Numbered from the stretch's first letter, positions 1 through 8,402 are shown. The stretch is DNA of 64,000 nt from Herbaspirillum sp. LeCh32-8 (GCF_017814915.1 NZ_JAGIPZ010000007.1:1-64000), one strand, 5' to 3'. The notes: generated by a model from the letters alone, not told the origin. Made by a program: numbers and translations.

Positions 1-70
1 GATTGTGGTCTAAACATGGGTCAACTTAGGGTGCAAATTTCCTGGAAAAGTGGGTCAGTTTTCAGTGCAA
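1..70. mobile_element. End of an insertion sequence, probably IS21 family
   Basis: Two imperfect 24-nt direct repeats lie at 17-40 and 51-74. Both start TGGGTCA and share TT, then GTGCAA, at the same offsets. Multiple subterminal repeats of this type, near GTGCAA and ending in CA, are what I recall for IS21-family (istAB) ends. The inner boundary is placed near 69/70, because the reading frame of the CNBD-TIR gene loses family resemblance exactly there and stops at 55. The transposase genes would lie left of the window. The family assignment is from memory and the exact terminus is inferred. Confidence 0.55.
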
Positions 71-594
71 TTCAACACGCTGTGTATTAGCCTTGCAATA
101 GGAAGTGACTCTGCGGAAGAAATGATGAAGATGCGTATCTTATGGTGAACTGGCTTGACCAAACTGTTTCTCTCTAAAAGACGTCGAGAGAGCTCTTGAG
201 CAATGTTCTTATACAAAAAGGGGAATTGAGTGGCCAACTTGGCGAAGGCTTCCTCACTTAGCTTTGCTACGAGAGAGTCTTCTTTGGCTGTCACTGTTGC
301 TGATCGCGGCTGTGTCGGCTCTATGGCGCCCATTTCTCCCACATGTTCACGCGGACCGCGAATGGCAATCTCTCGACCGTTCACAACGATAGCGAACGCT
401 CCGACAAGTATGAAGTAGACATCGTTTGTGTACTCAGTCTGTACGATGAGCGATGTGCCAACTGGTACATGCACCAATTCAGCCTCGTCCGCCAAAATCT
501 CAGCCAATTTGGCATCGCCGGCGACCAATTTTTGATTCTTAAAAGCATCAATTCGAAGGCGGCGACCACTGTCGCCTTGGAAGCGGTTCAACAT
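55..594 (-). pseudogene. Truncated cyclic-nucleotide-binding / TIR-like effector (PycTIR-like remnant)
   Basis: The remaining 179 residues hold a complete cyclic-nucleotide-binding fold at about 40-140. Its phosphate-binding-cassette-like segment is GEMGAIEPTQPRSATV (86-101). A linker helix follows, then the first strand and helix of a TIR-like domain (IRIFIISSAESLPIARLI, 153-170). The frame then enters the insertion-sequence end and stops, so almost the whole TIR-like domain is missing. CNBD-TIR proteins are known as Pycsar effectors that bind a cyclic pyrimidine nucleotide and deplete NAD+ during phage infection. No cyclase gene is visible beside it, so it could also be a stand-alone relative. 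A start at 594 (MLNRFQG) fits my recollection of the family N-terminus. Loss of function is inferred from the truncation. Confidence 0.7.
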
Positions 595-622
595 AGCAAG
601 CTCATCGTTAGATTTTTCATCG

Positions 623-628
623 ATTATA
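623..628 (-). promoter_or_regulatory. -10 box (TATAAT) for the CNBD-TIR gene
   Basis: A perfect TATAAT on the minus strand lies about 29 nt upstream of the ATG at 594, giving an expected leader of roughly 20 nt. No convincing -35 hexamer is seen. It suggests the effector had its own promoter, separate from the AbrB/HTH/HipA operon. The stretch 595-743 holds nothing else I recognise. Confidence 0.45.
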
Positions 629-743
629 CGGGCTCGGATGTTGTTCGTCGCCGGCGCCAGGTATCGACGACATCTTCAGTAGCTGCTAGTGATAGGGACG
701 TACTCTCGGCGAGCCGTAGAACCATTCCAGCTTGCGCTTGGTG

Positions 744-953
744 CTATAGCTCCTGAGAGTTGGCATCCGACATTGAGGCTGCGATGTACAGCTCGGGCTT
801 TGACTGAGGCAATTCCGCTGTGCGCAGAATGAAAGAAGAAGCATCGGTCTGAGTGATGCTGATTCGAGTACCAGCCTTCCAGCCACGGGCACGCAGAATG
901 TCCTTCGGGATGGAAACTTGCCCGTGCTTATTGATGATTGAGACATAGGTCAT
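744..953 (-). CDS. AbrB/MazE-type (SpoVT-AbrB) DNA-binding protein
   Basis: Sixty-nine residues. The N-terminal half (VSIINKHGQVSIPKDILRARGWKAGTRISI) is a swapped-hairpin AbrB domain of the kind found in antitoxins and small transcription regulators. The ATG is preceded by a strong GGGAGGAGC ribosome site. It is the last gene of a minus-strand set with the HTH gene (32-nt gap) and hipA. No PIN or MazF-type toxin follows; the next gene downstream is the CNBD-TIR remnant. It may therefore be an orphaned antitoxin whose partner was lost, or part of the HipA module's regulation. The C-terminal 25 residues resemble nothing I know. Confidence 0.75.
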   Translation of the reverse strand: MTYVSIINKHGQVSIPKDILRARGWKAGTRISITQTDASSFILRTAELPQSKPELYIAASMSDANSQEL

Positions 954-985
954 ATAGCTCCTCCCACGCGTTCCAACAGGCTCGG

Positions 986-1450
986 CTAAGCCTGGTCCGG
1001 CTTCAGTTCGGCAACTCTGCCTTCGGCGATTGCACGACGGATGTCTTCTGCTGTGCGCGGGGGAGTAGAGGTCAAATCTGATGCAGAGACCAACTGCCTG
1101 GGTGCCTCAGAAATCTTGGAGCCGATATCCGCCCCTGCTGATGAACCAGCCGGCGCTTGGATACGCCCCACAGCGATCTGGACTTTGGTCATCACGGGCG
1201 ACCCCGGGGCTTGGCCAGCGGACCCTCCTTTCATCTGCTCCAGCACTTCCTTGTCGAAAATGTCCAGCTCGAAGCCGAGCCGCGCCAAGAGAACCATGAG
1301 CTCCCTCACCGAGTAATCGCCGGCGCCGTCCAAGATACGCGCGACGGTGCCTTCGGTCAGTCCAAGCTCGGAATCCTGAGGGGAGTAGCTGAACCCATAC
1401 TGGCTCAACTCATACCGCAGGAAGTTGGAGATGTCTTCGAGGGATTTCAT
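986..1450 (-). CDS. Small helix-turn-helix protein, putative HipB-like antitoxin
   Basis: One hundred and fifty-four residues. Residues about 15-65 (LGLTEGTVARILDGAGDYSVRELMVLLARLGFELDIF) have the look of a Cro/Xre-type HTH. The second half is low-complexity, rich in Ala, Ser, Pro and Glu, and probably flexible. It starts 33 nt after the hipA stop, so the order is kinase first and HTH second, the reverse of classical hipBA. By position it is the best candidate for the antitoxin and operator-binding partner of the HipA-like kinase. The HTH call rests on pattern recognition only. Confidence 0.55.
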   Translation of the reverse strand: MKSLEDISNFLRYELSQYGFSYSPQDSELGLTEGTVARILDGAGDYSVRELMVLLARLGFELDIFDKEVLEQMKGGSAGQAPGSPVMTKVQIAVGRIQAPAGSSAGADIGSKISEAPRQLVSASDLTSTPPRTAEDIRRAIAEGRVAELKPDQA

Positions 1451-1483
1451 TTGGTATTTGCTGGGTGATTTTGATGGGGCCAG

Positions 1484-2821
1484 TTATTTACAAATGAGCA
1501 TGGTGCTTGCTGTACTACGCATCCAGTCGATCTGTGACCGCACAAATTCTGCGATTTTCTTGACGGTCTTCTTTTCCCCAGAGGTGTACGACTTATTACG
1601 CGTCAGGGCTTCGAAGTGCTTCTCAGCGTCGTGAGCAATATGCTGCATCTCGATTGCCAGCAATCGACTCGGGAAGCCCGCATCTGTGGCGAAGCGAACC
1701 ATGTTCTCTGAGTTGATTTCTTCGAGTCGGAATGCGCCTCCATAACCTATAGCCATCTCCTGTAAGCCTGCTTCGCGGTAGACGCATGTCGAGGTCAAGT
1801 CATACAAAGGCGCCGGGATCAGCCCATCGGCCGTTTGGAAAAATGAGATGTTCTTAGCGTGAGCATCACCATTGCCGATCAAGAGGTTGAAGAGGGCCCA
1901 CCGGATCATCAGTAGCTGTGCTTCTTTGGGATTGACGAAGAACGGCTCGAGTTTGAAAAGTCTCTTGAACCCAACGCCGAATTTCTGGCGGGCTTGTTGT
2001 TCTTCATTGGCCAAGCAGCGTTCATGTTTTTCCCAACTTGCTGCACCTACTGCCTGACATCCATCAATCGTGTGCAGGCGCTCGACCTTGCCTAGCTGTA
2101 GTACGTCTGATTTTGCATTCCATTTTCGGTCGAACCTTTCGATCACCAGAAGTGGTGCAGGAGTCCTCCGAATATGAACGGGAGCAGTTGGCAATTGCAT
2201 TGCTGCAGCAAGGGACATGCAGTAATGTTCATTGGCCACCATGAACGGAGTCGTGAGGCCTAATGCTTCGGGCTTGATGATATGTGTCGAGCATAAACTG
2301 CCGTCTACCAAATAGAGTTCTTCGCCCTTAAGGACGACCTGCATTTTGTCGTGAACGCCTGCGAGACCTTGGTAGTAGCGACCATGCCAGAATGAAAATG
2401 GAATTTGACTCCTGCTAGCGATTCGCTCAGAAAGTACATCGTCCGAAAGCTGTTCGACGATTGGAGGCATTTCGATAGGAAGCTTTGCTTCATTTTCAAA
2501 TTGTCGAATGCTGAAGGCGCCTGATGGTTCGGGGCCACATGCCTGGACGAAGGTCGCGATGTTTGGGGGCGACGACTTGTCTTGGGTTGCCTCTACCCAT
2601 GGGAAAAGACCTTCAGGCAAGAGATTGGCAAGATGTCTAGCAATTTTCAGTGGTGATATGCGATCACTGAAAAGCGGTAAGTGCGGCGACAACGCAAATG
2701 ATTCGGGGTGTTGATGCCAATACGATGAGTAAATGAGGTCGGGGTTGCCTTCACCTGAGTCAATGTGAATATGTCCAACGGTGCTATTGGACGTAGTGAC
2801 CTGATACTGGCACTGTGACAT
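1484..2821 (-). CDS. hipA: HipA-like serine/threonine kinase toxin
   Basis: HipA toxins phosphorylate translation targets such as glutamyl-tRNA synthetase and induce dormancy. Counted from the ATG at 2821 the protein has 445 residues, the usual HipA size. It shows the N-terminal HipA subdomain (LPLFSDRISP), a glycine-rich loop (GLAGVHDKMQV), the ATP-binding Lys183 in HIIKP, the catalytic Asp319 in IGNGDAHAKN and the metal-binding Asp341 in LYDLTS. All catalytic residues are present. The frame is open upstream to a TTG at 2947, but the family-like sequence starts at 2821, and the predicted promoter would place the TTG before the transcript. It heads an operon with the HTH and AbrB genes. Base composition is clearly lower in GC than the chromosome to the right. 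Confidence 0.82.
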   Translation of the reverse strand: MSQCQYQVTTSNSTVGHIHIDSGEGNPDLIYSSYWHQHPESFALSPHLPLFSDRISPLKIARHLANLLPEGLFPWVEATQDKSSPPNIATFVQACGPEPSGAFSIRQFENEAKLPIEMPPIVEQLSDDVLSERIASRSQIPFSFWHGRYYQGLAGVHDKMQVVLKGEELYLVDGSLCSTHIIKPEALGLTTPFMVANEHYCMSLAAAMQLPTAPVHIRRTPAPLLVIERFDRKWNAKSDVLQLGKVERLHTIDGCQAVGAASWEKHERCLANEEQQARQKFGVGFKRLFKLEPFFVNPKEAQLLMIRWALFNLLIGNGDAHAKNISFFQTADGLIPAPLYDLTSTCVYREAGLQEMAIGYGGAFRLEEINSENMVRFATDAGFPSRLLAIEMQHIAHDAEKHFEALTRNKSYTSGEKKTVKKIAEFVRSQIDWMRSTASTMLICK

Positions 2822-2950
2822 TGAGGAACTTGGGTCTGTAAAACTGCTGGTTGAAAATTTGGCAGTAAGCCGCAGGCCGTTAACTTCTTCGAAGTAATGG
2901 GGAAAGAATTTGGTTGGCGAGTGCGCTCTGGATTCGTGCGCTAGCAATGA

Positions 2951-2979
2951 ATTCTACGAATAACGTAGAAAATGGACAA
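2951..2979 (-). promoter_or_regulatory. hipA operon promoter with overlapping operator palindrome
   Basis: On the minus strand TTGTCC (2974-2979), a 17-nt spacer and TAGAAT (2951-2956) form a good sigma-70 promoter. A perfect inverted repeat TTCTACG-AATAA-CGTAGAA occupies 2952-2970, covering the -10 and half the spacer. This is the expected place for an autorepressor operator in a toxin-antitoxin operon. Start of transcription would be near 2944, leaving a leader of about 120 nt before the ATG at 2821. Confidence 0.6.
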
Positions 2980-3213
2980 GTCTATTTTCTCGATCTAATG
3001 ATGCTGAACGAGTGCCCTCAGTATTAAAGTGGAGTCGATGGAACTTCACATGGACTGAAAGTCCTGGACTTACGGTATCACTCAGTATTTATCAAAAGTA
3101 CGAAAGGGAATTACTGGGAAGAGTGTCGGAATGAGGTGGAATGAGACAGTTGAGACACTGTCGGATGGTGCGAAATTAAGAATTGAAAATCCTCAATTTT
3201 TGCCGTGAAAGGC
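2980..3213. other. AT-rich gene-free stretch between hipA promoter and truncated dut
   Basis: No convincing gene is visible on either strand. The composition is clearly AT-richer than the dut operon. It contains the first copy of the TGAGAC repeat (3142-3156) and a small stem AATTGA-6 nt-TCAATT at 3181-3198. It is probably the terminal, non-coding part of the inserted element. Confidence 0.5.
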
Positions 3214-3233
3214 TTAATTGAGACAATTGAGAC
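3142..3233. repeat. Paired TGAGACARTTGAGAC direct repeats next to the dut breakpoint
   Basis: TGAGACAGTTGAGAC (3142-3156) and TGAGACAATTGAGAC (3219-3233) match at 14 of 15 positions and are 77 bp apart in the same orientation. Each itself contains two TGAGAC units 9 bp apart. The second copy lies 22 bp from the point where dut diverges from its family (3255/3256) and encodes the foreign tail of the truncated protein. Spaced subterminal repeats of this type are typical transposase or recombinase binding sites, but the element family is not recognised. Confidence 0.6.
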
Positions 3234-3504
3234 GGTTGTTTTGATTGCGGATAACGACCAGATTGCCCAGCACGATGCCGTGCTTGTGGCCCATGCCGCT
3301 GCGCGGCAGGATGACCGCGGCGTAGTTGGGATCGGCCAGGTGGATCGCCAGGCCGGTAGGGATCAGGTGGGTCGCGCCCGGCGCGATGGTCAGCGGCGCA
3401 TCGATGCAGGCGCGCAGGTCGAGACCGGCGCTGCCAGGTGTTGCGTAGGCGGGCAGCTGGTCTTTCATGCGCGGGTCGAGGATCTTGATGTCGATAGTCT
3501 TCAT
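3214..3504 (-). pseudogene. dut: dUTPase, truncated (5' part only)
   Basis: dUTP pyrophosphatase hydrolyses dUTP to dUMP and keeps uracil out of DNA. Residues 1-83 are a normal dUTPase N-terminus with motif 1 (PGSAGLDL) and motif 2 (PRSG). After GIVLGNLV the sequence should continue into motif 3 (GLIDxDYxG, catalytic Asp) and motifs 4 and 5. Instead 13 unrelated residues follow, encoded by island DNA with the TGAGAC repeat, and then a stop. Normal length is about 150 residues; here it is 96, so the active site cannot form. It is the last gene of the ribF operon. Either a second functional dut exists elsewhere or the 3' half lies beyond the inserted element. Confidence 0.85.
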
Positions 3505-3527
3505 GGATGCGGAGTTGGATCAAAAGG

Positions 3528-3552
3528 CACGGCCCGCAGGAGGCGGGCCGTG
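3528..3552 (-). terminator. Strong stem-loop between coaBC and dut
   Basis: CACGGCCCGC-AGGAG-GCGGGCCGTG is a perfect 10-bp stem that starts 6 nt after the coaBC stop. On the minus strand it is followed by CCTTTTG, only a short U run, so it may be a partial terminator or an mRNA-processing and stability hairpin. Confidence 0.5.
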
Positions 3553-3558
3553 TCGGGT

Positions 3559-4755
3559 TCAGGACGCCATGCGGCGCGCGATCTCGCGCACCAGCTGGCG
3601 TGCCAGGGTTTGCTTGTCCGCGCGCGGCAGGCTGGTGTGGCCTTGCTCGTCGAACAGCGTCAGGGAGTTGTCGTCGCGGCCGAAGGTCTGGTGGCCGATA
3701 TTGCCGACCAGCAGCGGGATGTTCTTCTTGGCGCGCTTGCTGGCGCCGTATTGCTCAAGGTTTTCCGACTCGGCCGCGAAGCCCACGCAATAGGGGCGCG
3801 CGGGCAGGGCGGCGACCTCGGCCAGGATGTCGGGGTTCTGCGCAAACTCCAGGTGCAAGCTGTCGTCGTCGGCGCTCTTCTTCAGTTTTTGCGCGCTGGC
3901 ATTGGCCACACGCCAGTCGGCCACGGCCGCCACCGCGACGAACAGATCCTGGCCGGCAACGTTGGCCATCACCGCATCATGCATCTGCTGCGCGGTCTGC
4001 ACGTCGATGCGGCGTACGCCGTAGGGCGCGTCGAGCGCAGTCGGGCCGGACACCAGCGTGACCTCGGCGCCGGCTTCGCGCGCGGCGCGCGCCACCGCAT
4101 AGCCCATCTTGCCCGAGGAGAGATTGGTGATGCCGCGCACCGGATCGATCGGCTCGAAGGTCGGGCCGGCGGTCAGCAGCACGCGGCGGCCGGCCAGCAC
4201 CTTGGGCTGGAAGGTGGCAATGATTTCTTCCATCAGTTGCGCCGGCTCCAGCATGCGGCCCTCGCCCATTTCGCCGCAGGCCTGCGCGCCGGCGTCCGGG
4301 CCGAGCAGCAGGATGCCGTCGGCGCGCAACTGGCGCACATTGCGCTGGGTGGCCGGGTTCTGCCACATCTCTACATTCATGGCCGGCGCCACCATCAGCG
4401 GCACGTGGGCCGGGCGGGCGATGCACAGCGTGGAGAGCAGGTCGTCGCAGGCGCCGTGCGCCAGCTTGGAGATGAAGTCGGTGGAGCAGGGGACGATCAC
4501 CACCGCGTCGGCGTCGCGGGTGAGGTTGATGTGCGGCATGTTGTTGTCCATGCGCGTATCCCACTGGTCGGTGTAGACGGTGTTGCCGGTCAGCGCCTGC
4601 ATGGTCACCGCCGTGATGAACTGGGTGGCGGCGGTCGTCATCACCACCTGCACCGAGGCGCCCGCGCGGCCCAGCTCGCGCGCCAGCATCGCGGCCTTGT
4701 AGCAGGCCACGCCGCCGGTCAGGCCGAGTACGATTTTCTTGCCAGCGAGTTCCAT
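3559..4755 (-). CDS. coaBC: Bifunctional phosphopantothenoylcysteine decarboxylase / phosphopantothenate-cysteine ligase
   Basis: It carries out two consecutive steps of coenzyme A synthesis: joining of cysteine to 4'-phosphopantothenate and decarboxylation to 4'-phosphopantetheine. The N-terminal CoaC flavoprotein (about 1-190) begins KKIVLGLTGGVACYKA and has the PAMNVEMW motif. The CoaB ligase half begins near GRRVLLTAGPTFEPIDPV and contains ITNLSSGKMGYA. Length 398 residues is normal for the fused form. The start is fixed by the conserved N-terminus. It lies in the leftward operon between lspA and dut, with stem-loops on both sides. Confidence 0.95.
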   Translation of the reverse strand: MELAGKKIVLGLTGGVACYKAAMLARELGRAGASVQVVMTTAATQFITAVTMQALTGNTVYTDQWDTRMDNNMPHINLTRDADAVVIVPCSTDFISKLAHGACDDLLSTLCIARPAHVPLMVAPAMNVEMWQNPATQRNVRQLRADGILLLGPDAGAQACGEMGEGRMLEPAQLMEEIIATFQPKVLAGRRVLLTAGPTFEPIDPVRGITNLSSGKMGYAVARAAREAGAEVTLVSGPTALDAPYGVRRIDVQTAQQMHDAVMANVAGQDLFVAVAAVADWRVANASAQKLKKSADDDSLHLEFAQNPDILAEVAALPARPYCVGFAAESENLEQYGASKRAKKNIPLLVGNIGHQTFGRDDNSLTLFDEQGHTSLPRADKQTLARQLVREIARRMAS

Positions 4756-4779
4756 GTTTGTCCTTGCTCCCGGAATGAA

Positions 4780-4797
4780 GCGAAGCGCGAGCTTCGC
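4780..4797 (-). other. Stem-loop between lspA and coaBC
   Basis: GCGAAGC-GCGA-GCTTCGC, a 7-bp perfect stem with a tetraloop, lies 25 nt after the lspA stop and 25 nt before the coaBC start. No U tract follows, so it is unlikely to terminate transcription. Confidence 0.4.
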
Positions 4798-4821
4798 GCG
4801 AGCGGATTGGCGCGCCGGTCT

Positions 4822-5349
4822 TTACTTCTTGGAAACCCGGCGCAGTTCGTCCACGACGAACAATACCGCACCTACGCAAATCGCACTATCGGCCAGGTTG
4901 AAGGCCGGCCAGTGCCAGTTGCCGACGAACACGTCGAGGAAGTCGATCACATGGCCATAGGCGACGCGGTCGATCACGTTGCCGATGGCACCGCCCAGGA
5001 TCAGGGCCAGCGCCCAGCAGAACATGCGCTGGCCGGGGTGCTTGCGCAGCAGGTGAATGATGAAGACCGCCGCGGCGATGCCGATGGCGGTGAACAGGTA
5101 GCGTTGCCATCCACCGCTGGCGGCCAGGAAGCTGAAGGCGGCGCCCTTGTTATAGACCAGCACCAGGTTGAAGAAACCGGTCACCGGCAAGGACTCGCCG
5201 TAGTGGAACAGTTTCAGGATGGTGATCTTGGTGAGCTGGTCGAGCAGCAGCACGATGGTGGCGATGCCCAGCCAGGGCAGCAGGCCCTGGGTCGTGGCGG
5301 TGGCGCCGGACGATCGGGGGGAAGATGGGGAGCGCTTTTTGGTTGCCAT
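4822..5349 (-). CDS. lspA: Lipoprotein signal peptidase II
   Basis: This inner-membrane aspartyl protease removes signal peptides from prolipoproteins after diacylglyceryl transfer. The 175-residue protein starts with a basic Ser/Lys-rich stretch, then has four hydrophobic segments. The two catalytic Asp regions are visible: [18 protein letters not shown] and [12 protein letters not shown]. The N-terminal 25 residues before the first membrane segment are slightly longer than in many homologues, so a later start is possible. It is preceded by ileS, a pairing conserved in many bacteria, and separated from it by a 14-bp hairpin. Confidence 0.95.
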   Translation of the reverse strand: MATKKRSPSSPRSSGATATTQGLLPWLGIATIVLLLDQLTKITILKLFHYGESLPVTGFFNLVLVYNKGAAFSFLAASGGWQRYLFTAIGIAAAVFIIHLLRKHPGQRMFCWALALILGGAIGNVIDRVAYGHVIDFLDVFVGNWHWPAFNLADSAICVGAVLFVVDELRRVSKK

Positions 5350-5369
5350 GGGTGTTGTTGTTTGAGTTG

Positions 5370-5402
5370 GCCGCCCTGCGCATTGGTGATGCGCAGGGCG
5401 GC
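5370..5402 (-). other. 14-bp perfect stem-loop between ileS and lspA
   Basis: The arms at 5370-5383 and 5389-5402 (GCCGCCCTGCGCAT and its complement) are perfectly paired around a 5-nt loop, 19 nt after the ileS stop. There is no U run, so a role in 3'-end protection or processing is more likely than termination. Confidence 0.6.
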
Positions 5403-5421
5403 TTGCCGGCGTTCCCGGGGA

Positions 5422-8316
5422 TCAGGCGAAGCGGCGCTGTTCGCCCTGACCGAACAGGTTCGAATAGCAGCGACCGCACAGGCCCGGGTGCTCGGCATGA
5501 GACCCGACATCGGCGCGATAGTGCCAGCAGCGTTCGCATTTCTGGTGGGTCGACGGTGTGACCACCACGGTTTCTTCTTCCGCCGTGGCGACCTTGCTCA
5601 CCTTGGCGTCGGACGTGATCAGCACGAACTTCAGGTCTTCGCCCAGACTTTCCAGCAGCTCGGCCTTGTCAGCGGAAACTTTCAGCTCGACTTCAGCCTG
5701 CAGCGACGAGCCGATGTTGCCGGCGATGCGCACTTCTTCCAGTTGCTTGGTCACCACCGCGCGTACCTCGTGCAGCACGGCGAACTTGGCCAGCAGCGCT
5801 TCGGCGTCGGCCACCTCGGGCAGCGCGTAGTAGGTCTGCGAGAAGATGGTTTGTTCGCTCTCGGCAAAGGCCTTTTCGCCGGCGAAGAAGCCCCATGCTT
5901 CTTCGGCGGTGAACGACAGGATCGGCGCCATCAGGCGCAGCAGCGACTGGGTGATGTACCACACCGCAGTCTGCGCCGAGCGGCGCGCCGAGGAGTCCAC
6001 GCCGCTGGTGTACAGGCGATCCTTCAGGATGTCGAGGTAGAAGCCGCCCAGGTCTTCCGAGCAGTAGCCTTGCAGCTTGGCCACCACCGGGTGGAACTCG
6101 TAGGACTCGAAGTGCGCCAGCACCTCGGCCTGCAGGCGCGCCATGTTGGCGATCGCGTAGCGGTCGATTTCCAGCAGCTCGGCCACCGGCACGGCGTCCT
6201 TGGCGAAGTCGAAGTCCGAGGTGTTGGCCAGCAGGAAGCGCAGCGTGTTGCGGATGCGGCGATACGACTCCACCACGCGCTTGAGGATTTCATCGGAGAT
6301 CGAGATCTCGCCCGAGTAGTCGCTGGAGGCGATCCACAGGCGCAGGATTTCCGCGCCCAGCGAGTCGGCCACCTTCTGCGGCTCGACGCCGTTCTTGAGC
6401 GACTTGGACATCTTGCGGCCTTCGCCATCGACCACGAAGCCGTGGGTCAGCAGCGCCTTGTAGGGCGCGCGGCCGTTCAGCATCGACGAGGTCAGCAGCG
6501 ACGAGTGGAACCAGCCGCGGTGCTGGTCCGAACCTTCCAGATAGAGGTCGGCCGGGAACTGCGACTGCTGCTTGTGCGAGCCGCGCAGTACAGTCTGGTG
6601 GGTGGTGCCGGAGTCGAACCATACGTCCAGCGTGTCTTTGTTCTTCAGGTACAGCTCGGCCTCGTCGCCCAGCAGCTCCTTGGGATCGAGCGCCTGCCAT
6701 GCTTCGATGCCGCCCTTTTCGATGCGTTGCGCGATCTGCTCGATCAGCTCGGGCGTGCGCGGATGCAGCTCACCGGTTTCCTTGTGCACGAAGAAGGCCA
6801 TCGGCACGCCCCACTGGCGCTGGCGCGACAGCGTCCAGTCCGGACGGTTGGCGATCATGCCGTGCAGGCGCGCCTTGCCCCACGAGGGGAAGAAGGCGGT
6901 GTCTTCGATGCCTTGCAGCGCGGTCTGGCGCAGGCTGGCGCCGCCATCCTTGGGGATGTTGTCCATGCTGGCAAACCATTGCGACGTGGCGCGATAGATG
7001 ATCGGCGTCTTGTGGCGCCAGCAGTGCATGTAGCTGTGGTCGAACATGACCAGCTTGAACAGCGAACCGGTTTGCTCCAGCGCCGAGCAGATCGGCTTGG
7101 AGGCTTCCCAGATGGTCATGCCGGCGAACAGCGGCAGCGTCGACGCATAGCGGCCATCGCCCATCACCGGGTTGATGAAGTCGTCATCCTTCATGCCGTG
7201 CGCCTTGCACGACTGGAAGTCTTCGATACCGTAAGCGGGCGCCGAGTGCACGATGCCGGTGCCGCTGTCGGCGGTCACGTAGTCGCCGAGATAGATCGGC
7301 GACAGGCGGTCGTAGCCGGCGTCGGCCTTGGCCAGCGGATGGTGGAAGCGGATCAGCGACAGCTTCTCGCCGACGGTGGTGGCGATGATCTTGCCTTCCA
7401 GGCCGAAGCGCTGCAGGCAGGCCTCGACCAGGTCCTTGGCCAGGATCAGCAGCAGCGGTTCGCCGTTGCGCACGGTCTCCACCAGCGCGTATTCAAATTC
7501 CGGATGCACGTTCAGCGCCTGGTTGGACGGGATGGTCCAGGGCGTGGTGGTCCAGATCACGATGTAGCCGTTGCGGGTCGGCAGATCGGTCAGGCCGAAG
7601 GCGGTGGCCAGCTTGTCGTGTTCGGCAAAGGGGAAGCCGACGTCGATGGCCGGGTCGCGCTTGTCCTGGTATTCCACTTCTGCTTCGGCCAGTGCCGAGC
7701 CGCAGTCGAAGCACCAGTTCACCGGCTTGAGGCCACGGTAGACGTAGCCCTTCTCCAGGATGGTGCCGAGCGCGCGCAGCTCATCGGCCTCGTTGGAGAA
7801 GTTCATGGTCTTGTACGGATTGTCCCACTCGCCCAGTACGCCCAGGCGGATGAAGTCCTTCTTTTGCAGCGCGATCTGCTCTTCGGCGTAAGCCCGCGCC
7901 TTGGCCTGCACTTCGGCCACCGGCAGGTTCTTGCCGTACTTCTTTTCGATCTGGATCTCGATGGGCATGCCGTGGCAATCCCAGCCCGGCACGTATTGCG
8001 CGTCGAAGCCGGCCATGTTGCGGGCCTTGACGATCATGTCCTTCAGGATCTTGTTGACGGCGTGGCCCAGGTGGATCTCGCCGTTGGCGTACGGCGGGCC
8101 GTCATGCAGGATGAACTTGGGACGTCCGGCGGAGGCCTTGCGGATGCGCTCGTAGACTTTGCTCTCTTGCCACTGCTTGACCCACTGCGGCTCGCGCTTG
8201 GCCAGGTCGCCGCGCATCGGGAACGCGGTCTCGGTCATGTTGACCGGATACTTGGACGGCGCCTTGCCTGCTTTTTCCTGCTTGCCCGGCTTGGCGGACG
8301 ATTCGTTGTTCGACAT
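5422..8316 (-). CDS. ileS: Isoleucyl-tRNA synthetase
   Basis: Class I aminoacyl-tRNA synthetase that charges tRNA-Ile and edits mis-activated valine. The 964 residues match the bacterial type. Visible are the HIGH-type signature ([14 protein letters not shown]), the CP1 editing domain in the middle third, the KMSKS loop ([11 protein letters not shown]) and the C-terminal zinc-binding knuckle with CERCWHYR and CGRCYSNL. A lysine-rich N-terminal lead (residues 1-25) precedes [13 protein letters not shown]. It sits between ribF and lspA, the usual order in Betaproteobacteria. Confidence 0.97.
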   Translation of the reverse strand: MSNNESSAKPGKQEKAGKAPSKYPVNMTETAFPMRGDLAKREPQWVKQWQESKVYERIRKASAGRPKFILHDGPPYANGEIHLGHAVNKILKDMIVKARNMAGFDAQYVPGWDCHGMPIEIQIEKKYGKNLPVAEVQAKARAYAEEQIALQKKDFIRLGVLGEWDNPYKTMNFSNEADELRALGTILEKGYVYRGLKPVNWCFDCGSALAEAEVEYQDKRDPAIDVGFPFAEHDKLATAFGLTDLPTRNGYIVIWTTTPWTIPSNQALNVHPEFEYALVETVRNGEPLLLILAKDLVEACLQRFGLEGKIIATTVGEKLSLIRFHHPLAKADAGYDRLSPIYLGDYVTADSGTGIVHSAPAYGIEDFQSCKAHGMKDDDFINPVMGDGRYASTLPLFAGMTIWEASKPICSALEQTGSLFKLVMFDHSYMHCWRHKTPIIYRATSQWFASMDNIPKDGGASLRQTALQGIEDTAFFPSWGKARLHGMIANRPDWTLSRQRQWGVPMAFFVHKETGELHPRTPELIEQIAQRIEKGGIEAWQALDPKELLGDEAELYLKNKDTLDVWFDSGTTHQTVLRGSHKQQSQFPADLYLEGSDQHRGWFHSSLLTSSMLNGRAPYKALLTHGFVVDGEGRKMSKSLKNGVEPQKVADSLGAEILRLWIASSDYSGEISISDEILKRVVESYRRIRNTLRFLLANTSDFDFAKDAVPVAELLEIDRYAIANMARLQAEVLAHFESYEFHPVVAKLQGYCSEDLGGFYLDILKDRLYTSGVDSSARRSAQTAVWYITQSLLRLMAPILSFTAEEAWGFFAGEKAFAESEQTIFSQTYYALPEVADAEALLAKFAVLHEVRAVVTKQLEEVRIAGNIGSSLQAEVELKVSADKAELLESLGEDLKFVLITSDAKVSKVATAEEETVVVTPSTHQKCERCWHYRADVGSHAEHPGLCGRCYSNLFGQGEQRRFA

Positions 8317-8402
8317 GAAGATCTCTTTGGATTCGGGTTGATTCTGAATTCTGGATGCGCCGTCCTGTGCAGCATGCGTAGGGCGGGGCGCGCAAGGCGT
8401 CA

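Noticed and set aside
686-946. Second frame overlapping the AbrB-type gene
   Set aside because: Out of frame with the AbrB domain, Ser/Arg-rich and without a ribosome site of its own.
2822-2947. N-terminal extension of HipA from a TTG at 2947
   Set aside because: The extra 42 residues do not resemble HipA, and the predicted transcription start lies near 2944, after the TTG.
3214-3260. dut truncation as a simple frameshift or sequencing error
   Set aside because: No frame downstream of 3256 encodes motif 3 or later dUTPase sequence; the DNA itself is replaced by AT-rich repeat-bearing sequence.
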